A stretch of DNA of 64,000 bases, taken from the NCBI GenBank assembly GCA_035578175.1, contig JAQMRL010000008.1, positions 93,484,541 to 93,548,540 on the forward strand. The letters run 5' to 3'. Under the pieces are notes generated by a model, which was given only the letters and a program-made list of their open reading frames with translations, made no database searches and was not told the origin of the DNA. Of the stretch, positions 55,771 through 64,000 are shown piece by piece (position 1 is the first letter of the stretch; every line of letters starts with the position of its first letter). The translations under genes and the position numbers were made by a program. This DNA comes from Catonia carolina (Eukaryota; Arthropoda; Insecta; Hemiptera; Achilidae).

Positions 55771-57419
55771 AAAATTTTTATAGTGTAGGCCTACTTAATA
55801 AATAATTCTATATAAAAATGAAATATATCAAAATGAATTAACTCCTAAAGCATTGAAACGAATAGTAATAAAACTGTATAATATTCTGTAAATATTAGAA
55901 GATAACACTACTTATTGCACTAAGTTAGCTTGTAGTAGTAGGTGTGATTTAAATATCTATTTATTTAGGTTTATTTATTAACTTATTAATTTTTGACATG
56001 TTCCCTATATGTACTTCCTCGGAAGTCTCCTGAATGATATTAACAAAAAAAAGACTATGTTACGGAATAACTGATTTAATGTTATGCAAAACTTCACAAT
56101 ATAATCTTTTTTTTTTGAAAACTCTTGCAATAACTGTGCTTATTATAGCAGCACTAGGTGTGTTTGACTGAAATTATGTAGCAACATTTGTGTAATTATA
56201 AAGTAAATAACATTACTTGTAAGAATTGTGGTTTTTGTATTTCAAGAAAAAACAATTTTTTGTAAACTGATTTCATTGTTATTTAAAAAAAATATGCCAA
56301 TATACAAATTTACAAAAAATTATAGCAATTAATTGTTAATTATACCTATTAAACTTTAAATTATAGTTAAAATTGTTTTCAACTTAAGAAACAATTTGTG
56401 TCATCAGATTTGAAATGTTACACTTATTTATTTTAGACATCATGATAAAAATTGCCTTTAGTGAATTTTTTATCCAATTGTATTGATTGAAACATACTAA
56501 TTTAAGAATTTGAACATGTATCATACATTAGTTTTATTTAATTATTTTCAAAACTTAAAAAGCTCACTGTTTTTGTATTGTAATGTTGTGAAACAATATA
56601 AATTTATTTCTTAAAGATGAAAAATGTAAATTGTTAAATTATGTTGTAATCGTTATTATTTTTCTATTACAAATACCTGTGTATTTAAATTATTGTAGTC
56701 ACTATAACAAATTATAGCTGTTGAAAAAATTATACCTTGCTACTTTTTTATTGAACTTGATAAAATATACTCATTTCATGTTAACATTTTTACTACTTTA
56801 AATATCTGTTTCAGTTACAATTTATTAAATTTGCTCAGTTAAAGTATTATTTCTTTTAGTCACTGAAATAGTAATATGAATTCAGAAAGCTGTGTTAACA
56901 AGAAGCCATAGCAACCGTGGGAACAAAAGCTTTTAAAATACAGTGTTAGAGGATCGGCATAGAGATGAAGAAGCTGTGGATGGTAAAGGGGCAAGAAGCT
57001 ATGGCAGCCATGGGAACGAACGCTTTTAAAACACGAGGTAGTGGGGGAAATAACTCTGACCCCCATTATACTGTGGACAATTCGAAGTGGCACAACTCTT
57101 GCTCTACGTGTACAGGCAGTTCCGCATAAAGTATATCCGTAACCTATTCTTTTAACAAGGCCTACAAATTTAATGTAAGCAAATGCCTACAACTTTATTT
57201 CAATATACAAACATACAAAAAATTATCTCATTTTAAAATATGTATTCAATTTTTCCTAGTAAATAAAATAAAAATTTAAAAGATTATAATAATACAAGCA
57301 TTACCTGAACGTTTGCTGCTTCTTCTTTGCGCTAAACATTTGTAAAAATATAACTTCAGTTTTTATGACACTGAACTATTAACCTTTATATTTTATATAT
57401 TACACTGCACTACACTCTA

Positions 57420-57720
57420 TTCCGTATTTTCATCGCCATCTTCTGAGGAGTCCAAATTGTCATCTCCTAAATTGATGACGAAACGTTCAATCGCGTTTTT
57501 GAGAGGCCCTTGCAACTTCCGATAATCATCTTCGTTTTTCTAAGTATGATCACAACATTTTTTTAAATTCTCAACTGAGACATCTGCGAACTTTTGTTTG
57601 CTAATTTCCAACATTGAAGTTGTCGTGAAATCTACATTTTCAGCTGCGACTCGCGCATGCAACTCACTAAACAAATTGGTCTGAATATATATATTAACAA
57701 CAACAGTAAAAACAAAGCGT
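57420..57720 (-). pseudogene. possible transposase C-terminal relic
   Basis: The minus-strand frame reads VDFTTTSMLEISKQKFADVS then VENLKKCCDHT, stop, KNEDDYRKLQGPLKNAIERF and VINLGDDNLDSSEDGDE. The acidic tail and Ala/Glu-rich helix resemble the ends of DDE transposases, but the family is not recognised. One in-frame stop. Confidence 0.35.
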
Positions 57721-58011
57721 AGTGATCGTGCATGAGTCACCATCATTACATGGCAAGGGGTGAAGAGTGGAGTAGATAAACACCGAAGGTGCTTGTGCCA
57801 ATTCGAATTGTCCAAGGTATATTTTTTTGTTTTGTGTCTAACTGTTCTGGTCCAAGGTATAACTGCGTTGCGATCGAATCTTTTTTATTTTCCTATGCCA
57901 TTAAGATACTCAAATCTGTTAGTATGCGTAATCTGTAGCTGTGTATAATCAAGGTACAGTGTGGTTTGTTTACTTTCTGATGTATGTTATAGTGTGGTTA
58001 ATTGCTTTAAA

Positions 58012-58480
58012 ATGAGTGGAGAACCCAATAATTTAGAAGAAGTGAGAGTATTAGGTAGAGAAGTACCTAATAATCTTGATAATCAAAAAAAATATTTTTT
58101 TTGATTATTGCCACAGTTTTTCTCAGATACAGGAGAGCACAATATTCAGGTTTGTCAAAAACAGTTTCTACATATATTATTCTAATTGTAAAAAAGGAAG
58201 GGTCCAACGCATATGTAGAAAAAATTTAATCACAGGTCAAAGTCCACAAGGAAAAAGAGGTGGTGACTATTTTCTAGAGAGTTACAAGCTTTTTATTGAG
58301 TCTCAAGAGCTGTTAGAATCATATTATTGGCTGGGAAAAGGGCTGAAATAACATTTGAAATGTTATAAAAATAAAACTAGTCAATCAAAACTAAATGACG
58401 ACAACAGAAATTAAGACCTACTAGATGACGATGATGAAATCAATGACACTCCAATGGAAGAAGTTAATTCAAGAGTATAA
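58012..58480 (+). pseudogene. broken transposase-like frame, unclassified
   Basis: From an ATG at 58013 the frame gives MSGEPNNLEEVRVLGREVPN. After frameshifts come VCQKQFLHILF, then CKKGRVQRICRK and GQSPQGKRGG, and a later acidic stretch. The Cys-X-X-X-Phe-Leu...GRVQR...KRGG order recalls the N-terminal domain of several insect DNA-transposon proteins. Assignment is tentative. Confidence 0.35.
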
Positions 58481-61022
58481 TTTTAATAATTATTTTTATA
58501 TTCAAAATGTTTGTGTTCCCCTTTATTTTATATTTGTTTGTACTTTCTTTACTAAGTAAAAATAAAGAAAACTGTACATGGATTTCAAATTTTTTAACAT
58601 TAGCTTCTAATTCCCAACCTCATGGCAGTGTTTAAAGTACAGTTCCAAAACAAACTAGTTAAAAAAACAGGTGCCAGAATAGGCCATTTGTAAAATATAC
58701 AGTTCCAGAATTAGCTGGTTGGAGTTTCAAATTTTATTTTATTAAAGTACCTACCTAATGTCTCCTTGTTTTAAAATCTCAGGCAAGTATTTCTTGAACC
58801 ACCAAGATAAATAGGAAACATAAAAACGGGCAAAATGAACCAATTTTTCAAAAGTTATAAGTTTTGCAGTTTTTCTTAAGACTTCAATTCATGCAACTAA
58901 CCCGTTCTGGAACTGAGAAACTCATTTAACAAGTCCTATTTTATTTACATTTCACGCGTTTTATTTTGCCGCGAACAGTGATGTTACGCAGAACTAAATT
59001 TGAAAATTCCCTTTCATTGGAGAAATCGTCAGTTAAAATTGTGCCTGAGAAATTGCGAAAGACTATACTAAAATAAGAACAAAAATATCATAAAAAATTT
59101 ATAATGTTGGATATGATCTTTACGTTATTGCGTTTCTTAATGCTAATCAGTGAACCGCCAAAACTGTTATCATCTCAATGCGTTATCATAAATGTATTGC
59201 TTGTAAACTAATGTCGCATCTTTATCATTGTAACAGTGAAAATAGTATTTAAAGAAAAATTATCAACTTCCTACTTTGTGATTATTATCTTGAAATAAGT
59301 ACCTATTCAAAGAACTGGGTAATGTGTTTCATGTCACGTACTTCGTGTGTATTTACTATTATATTTTGACTATAATAGTATAAAATTATATTATATACTT
59401 ATAGAAACTATTTATTTAGTTTCCTTCATTAAAAAATTGATCAATTAACCCTCTTGATTTGTTTATGTAATATTCTGATTCAATGTCAAATTATCTATTT
59501 TTACTTCAATCATATGTTTATCTCAACTAATTCAATGTTTCTGCACTTGTTAGTTTGTCTGCTTTGGTCTGGTCTGGATTTGCAGATAATGGTGGACTGG
59601 GTTTAGAACGGGCATTATGGTAAAAAATTATTTTAGTTATACTATTACCTAATCAGCCCTTTATTTTGTATTTCAGATGAAATCTAAAGAATGCATTGAT
59701 TGTAGTATTCAATAAACGAAAAGTTTTAACCACTATGAAAGTTATTTGTAGTGTCTAATAAATGTTCTTCGTTATTTTGTTAAATTTTGAAATGAGTTTT
59801 TCCTTAAATTAACTTAGTTCAATTATATATCTCTTTTATCGTTTTGTAATCCGTGAAAAAATTAATAGCGAATGACCGGTTTCTTATTTTTTGCTGTCGT
59901 GTATGCTGATTAAAAAAAAACTATCGAAGATAACGGATATGTTAGGTTAACTAACATTTTTTAATGAAATTAAAATTTTTACGAAGTAACTAATGCAAAA
60001 AAACTAATTATTTTTTTCCTTTTCTCTCTTATATTATATATTTTTGAAAATCCTAGTTATTGAAATGCATGTTTCAGCAAATCAAGTGCTCATATGCTAT
60101 AGGCAAGCCGTGTAGAATCCTAATGTAACTTGTGGCTATTTTCTGAAGTATCTTGTAAATTGGACTGAACAGCAATCGTGGTTGTAGGCTTTTAAAAGTT
60201 TTGTTTTTTTTTAAAGTTTTATTAAAAGTATTAACAATCTAGAGGTTTACAATTATTACAGTAACAGTTCAGGGTCAGGGCCATTTTTCTTGTAAAAACT
60301 TAACTTTTTTAATGTTAGTTGTTTAGATTGGGAACTGAAGGACACGAGTTATGCAGTCATTAAAAACATTACCAAAACATTTATTGTTAGCAATTCAAAC
60401 ATTATAAAATATATTGGGTTGTTTTTTTGTTTTTAAGATTGAATTAATTTCTGTTAAAGCTGGGGATGTAACCTGTTTTATGTTATTAAAACACCAGTTT
60501 GCTTGAAATATCAACCAAAGTTTTGATAGGGTATTTTTTGTGATTATTTTTTAAATAACGTAATGTAACAGTGAATTATCAATTTTTGAAATATTCAAAA
60601 CCATCCAATATGAACATTGTGAAAGAATTCTTGCATAGTGATCTGATCTTTTCAGACTATATATAAAATAGTTTTGATAGTGGAGATGAAAGAATGTATT
60701 TGTGCCCTCCACAGTTTTGTAATATTTCTATAATTTTCCATATAACGTATAAAAAATGTCAGCATGTTAATTGAAATGTTTGTGACAAATTCTATCGCTC
60801 AGTTAATATTTTCAACTTGACATTTAAACCTAAGGTTCATGGTTAATTTCAAAGTGGGAAACATTCCAGTATTACTACTTTCTGAAAATGTTTTAAAGCT
60901 AATATAATTCACATTAAATTTAATGATTCCTGCAATCCTTTGTTATCAAAAAAGTTGACATTGTTCCAGTTGAAATCCTTTCAAGATAAGATTTTGTGTT
61001 TAATTGAATTCTTAAAATTGCT

Positions 61023-61068
61023 AGGTGTATTATAAAAGATTTAATAATATAAATATGTGTGGTAAATT
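61023..61068 (+). repeat. 46-bp direct repeat, left flank of retroposon copy 6
   Basis: aggtgtattataaaagattt aataatataaatatgtgtgg taaatt differs at one base from the right flank at 61462-61507. Confidence 0.9.
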
Positions 61069-61461
61069 GTTGTTTAGGTCATCAGCCGAAAAGCTGGTTT
61101 GAACCTCTAGAGGTTTTACTAAGTAAAAATGAGTAGTGAGGTGGTTTACCCTTGCCTTCCTCACTGAGTGGAAAAGTACGCTTATCAACATACCGGGCCC
61201 TCTGAAAAGCACATATTCTCCACTCTGCAAATGACACCTTCACTTCATTCACCACAGGGTCTGGCTGTATAATAAAATTCATTACTTTCAGAGGAGATAA
61301 CTGTGATTAGTGTCTTTTACACCTCTACCTCTTCTGTTCTTAAATGATTTAGTCATTTAATTGGCTGACCATGTGATAAGAAACGGAACTATTTATTTTA
61401 GCCCTGCAACAAACAGATTGAGGGTAAATAATTTGACACTCCACCTGTTTGTTACGGGCAC
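61069..61461 (-). mobile_element. 390-bp retroposon family, copy 6 (Tsc1 5' region)
   Basis: Full-length copy, about 393 bp, bounded by a 46-bp direct repeat. The minus-strand sense ends in the hairpin CCAGC-TTTTC-GGCTG and gatgacctaaacaaca. It lies 95 bp upstream of the acceptor that precedes the Tsc1 start codon. Confidence 0.85.
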
Positions 61462-61507
61462 AGGTGTATTATAAAAAATTTAATAATATAAATATGTGTG
61501 GTAAATT
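61462..61507 (+). repeat. 46-bp direct repeat, right flank of retroposon copy 6
   Basis: Matches 61023-61068 at 45 of 46 positions. Confidence 0.9.
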
Positions 61508-61555
61508 ATGAACCAGGTAGATTATTTTTAAAACAATGTGTAAATTTTCTTTCAG

Positions 61556-61767
61556 GCAAAGTATGTTGAGATGATGGTATAAAGGTTTTACCAGCACAAC
61601 AAAGTTAATTGTTGTGGCCTGGTCTCAAATAGAGTGTAATGGTCTCAAGCTACTGTATGGTAATGACCAATCATGGACATTACCGAACTTTTCAGATCAT
61701 TGGAGTCAAATCAGGCTCAGGCAGTCGAAGATGTCAAGAAAAAGTTCCATGAGTACTTAAATGCAAG
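61556..61767 (+). CDS. Tsc1: Tsc1 (hamartin) first coding exon, with 5'UTR
   Basis: Hamartin forms the TSC complex with tuberin and TBC1D7, the GTPase-activating complex for Rheb that limits mTORC1. A tttctttcag acceptor precedes 61556. The ATG at 61673 opens MDITELFRSLESNQAQAVED followed by VKKKFHEYLNA, and a gtaagt donor follows at phase 1. Stops upstream of the ATG mark 61556-61672 as 5'UTR, so at least one noncoding exon and the promoter lie further left. The sequence resembles the remembered hamartin N-terminus in spacing and pattern. Identification rests mainly on the next exon. Confidence 0.85.
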
Positions 61768-62289
61768 TAAGTTAACATTTATGTTTCTTTTTCAACAAAA
61801 ATGTGTTTTGAATGGAGTAAGATCTGATGATAAAGAATTAAAAATACGTTAATTTAGAATTGTTAATTGGTGCAGAAACCCATCTAATGTTAAATTAAAT
61901 CTTTACTACAAACTGAAAATTTCATGCGGGATTTTTAGATTGTATTCACAATAATGCTCATATTACTGGACACAAATGAATCTGTGCTATAGTTACTTGT
62001 CACTAACAACATCAATTAATGGGGGGAAAACATCAGTGCACATGTGTGACTGCTTTAATTTCAGTACAACAAACATAACAACTTATACTATACCCAGAGC
62101 ATATACAATATATCGCGGAACCTTTTGTAGGTTAACTGTACGAATATAACTGTTTGTTATCATAAACAGAAATGTTAGTTTCTGGAAAACGTGGGCAGAC
62201 TATTCACAGTGCTTAACGAAATCTAATATGCAGTGTAATAAAATGCTGTGAAGTTGAAGCTAAACAAAAAATCCCTTTCCCTGCCTCTT

Positions 62290-62515
62290 AACGAAAGCCA
62301 TGGGCTAACTACTGTGATGTTTCTCTTTCCACAAATCGAAAAATAAAAAAAGAAATTGAAGACGTGAAGAAGCTATTCTTAAACAGTTTTTTTGACACCT
62401 GGTGAAAAAAGAAAACTGTTAGGTGATACTAGAGAAACTGATAATGAAGATGCCGGTGACAGCGGTAGTAAAGAAGGCGATTCATTCGTAGAAAATGTTT
62501 TTCCAATGGAATAAG
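62290..62515 (+). pseudogene. decayed ORF in Tsc1 intron 1, unclassified
   Basis: One frame reads DVSLSTNRKIKKEIEDVKKL then FLNSFFD and stops. The next frame continues TPGEKRKLLGDTRETDNEDA then GDSGSKEGDSF and ends VFPME. A single shift would join them, and the codon use looks protein-like. Family not recognised; probably the C-terminus of a mobile-element protein. Confidence 0.35.
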
Positions 62516-63031
62516 GTAGTTAATAATTACAGTAAATCAAACATTTCTAGTCATGTAATTAAGCTATAGGCAAAATTACTGGTCACATTTATTTCTTATA
62601 AGGTTTATGAAGAAATCATTTTCTCGGAATAAACCACAGCTTACAAAATGTATGTAGAAACTACACGGTAGTGAAATGTATGGCTAGTGTCTCACTGTTG
62701 AGGTTGGCAGCACTGTCGTATTTTCACTTCCCCCTTCCTCACAGCCCATCCATACGCAAAAGGCAAACTCATAACTTCAGTATTTATACTGAACACGTTC
62801 CCTCGGATTCTAAACCAGCACATTACTGTTTACTGTAGACCTGGGTTTTCTTGAATTGAAGAGCCGAGTGGATGAAGGTGCTATGTAATATTTTTCAAAA
62901 AAAAAATTTTTTGTAATTGATGAAGGTGGTAAGTGCATACTTAGTCCGAAAAAATCGGACCCTGGCACTGTAAGGGTTAATATAGGCTATTTGGTAAACG
63001 GTTATTAAAATAGTGTTATATTATGTTTCAG

Positions 63032-63149
63032 CAAAGGAATCATGGTTGATGAATGGGTTGTTTGATTATTACTTGGCTAGTGGCTCAATTAGAGTTGTTG
63101 AAATACTTGTTGGTGTTAGAGAACCACATGAAAAATACTTATTTGATAG
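63032..63149 (+). CDS. Tsc1: Tsc1 (hamartin) second coding exon (gene continues past right edge)
   Basis: After a tatgtttcag acceptor this exon completes a Thr codon and encodes KESWLMNGLFDYYLASGS, then VVEILVGVREPHEKYLFD. The donor gtaagc leaves phase 2. The pattern LxDYYL...LxxLxxxxEPHxKxLxD is the diagnostic start of the hamartin helical repeat domain. Joined to the previous exon it gives about 71 residues. The first intron is 1.26 kb and contains a decayed ORF relic. Confidence 0.88.
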
Positions 63150-63189
63150 GTAAGCATGTTATTTTGTTGGTTGTTTCTTATTTTATGCC

Positions 63190-63320
63190 TGAATGTCTGT
63201 GGATGATTAAGTGATAGATGAAAATGAGTGATGGAAAAATGTCAGACCTGATTGGGAATTGGACCCAGGAGCCCTGAGAGTAAAACCCAATTGTGTTAAC
63301 CACTGCACCAACCTTTTATT
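63190..63320 (-). mobile_element. tRNA-derived SINE, copy in Tsc1 intron 2
   Basis: The minus strand carries ggtgcagtggttaacacaat and gggtccaattcccaatcagg, in the order and spacing of the 43-kb copies, then ctgacatttttccatcactc. No clear target duplication seen. Confidence 0.75.
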
Positions 63321-63384
63321 GCGGTTATTTTATGCGGTTTCGTTGTTAAATTTAAAAAAAAAGTTTTCCCTTTATCCAAACATT

Positions 63385-64000
63385 ACTTTTTCTCAAAATT
63401 AATAAGAACAAAACGAAAGTGTTGTGCAGCAGCAAGAGTGGTTTAGAAGAGATGGGAAATTTAAAAGTAGGCAACGAAAACATACAGGAAGTTGGGGAAT
63501 TCTGCTATCTAGGGAGTAAAATAACAAAGGATGGTAGAAGCACGAGTGATATCAAGAGTAGAATTGCTCAAGCTAGAAAAGCCTTTGAAATGAAAAACAG
63601 CTTACTGACTACAAACATTGATTTACAGATTAGGAAAAATTTCTTAAAACATTATGTTTGGAGTGTAGCATTATACGGAAGTGAAACGTGGGTGATAGGG
63701 GCTGTAGAACGGAAGAGGATAGAAGCTTTTGAAATGTGGTGTTATAGGAAAATGTTAAAGATTAGGTGGGTGGACAAAATAAGTAATTTAGAGGTTCTTA
63801 GGCGAGTGGATGAAAAAAGAAGTATATGGAAGCATCTTACCAAAAGAAGGGATAAGCTAGTGGGGCATATCCTAAGACATCCAGGTATTGGGCTATCAAT
63901 AATGGAGGGTAACATTGAGGGAGTAAATTGTAGAGGGAGGCAAAGATTAGAATATATAAAGCAAATTACAAAAGATGTAGGGTGCTACTGGTATGTAGAT
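63385..64000 (+). CDS. LINE ORF2 reverse-transcriptase C-terminal region, open to the window edge
   Basis: About 200 codons without a stop: KNKTKVLCSSKSGLEEMGN, VGEFCYLGSKITKDGRSTSD, NFLKHYVWSVALYGSETWVI, KRIEAFEMWCYRKMLKIRW, LVGHILRHPG and CRGRQRLEYI. The KTKV, FCYLGSxITxDG, ALYGSETW and GHxLRHxG blocks are the standard C-terminal half of non-LTR ORF2. Unlike the other LINE pieces here it is intact as far as seen, so it is probably recent. The catalytic YADD region would lie upstream and is absent. Confidence 0.8.

Larger units (their letters stand above)
52100..61020. other. intergenic region between fry and Tsc1 (head to head)
   Basis: About 9 kb between the two first coding exons. It should contain both promoters and any 5'UTR exons, but none could be placed. 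Recognised contents are a dispersed repeat (53.2 kb), a tandem array (53.95-54.6 kb), a MITE-like element (54.9-55.3 kb), LINE relics and two broken transposase-like frames (57.4-58.5 kb). Nothing is recognised at 55.8-57.4 or 58.5-61.0 kb. Confidence 0.6.

Overview
This is A+T-rich animal nuclear DNA, most likely from an insect. Coding sequence comes as short exons with GT..AG introns. Single mariner-type DNA transposons, tRNA-derived SINEs and decayed LINEs are scattered through the introns. There is no operon structure, CRISPR array or prokaryotic gene. The species cannot be named from the sequence.

Two conserved genes sit head to head. On the minus strand, from 52,096 down to 9,605, are 18 coding exons of furry (fry), the large HEAT-repeat partner and scaffold of NDR/Trc kinases. 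Exon phases join without conflict through all 18 exons (3,062 coding nt, 1,020 codons plus 2 nt), so this is the amino-terminal third of the protein. The rest lies beyond the left edge. On the plus strand, from 61,556, are the first two coding exons of Tsc1 (hamartin), the TSC-complex subunit that restrains Rheb/mTORC1. It runs off the right edge. About 9 kb of repeat-bearing DNA separates the two starts. A further possible first exon of a serine-rich protein (878-1083, minus) lies beyond the last fry exon seen.

Most of the rest is mobile DNA. Five internally deleted mariner elements and one DD38D Tc1/mariner-like element have recognisable inverted ends and TA target sites. There are Tigger/pogo relics, at least ten LINE fragments, five tRNA-derived SINE copies, and six copies of a roughly 390-bp retroposon-like family with target duplications of 7 to 46 bp. 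Five copies of a repeat up to about 0.9 kb end in ACTTTCTCTTGCC inverted ends. There are also several MITE-like elements, three tandem-repeat blocks and two long fold-back structures. Many are nested, which gives a relative order of insertion. Two lie within about 25 bp of a fry 5' splice site.

The least explained signal is a short motif in the fold-back repeats: CTGAAGA, a palindromic stem, then GAAA. It resembles a hammerhead ribozyme core but is not proven to be one.
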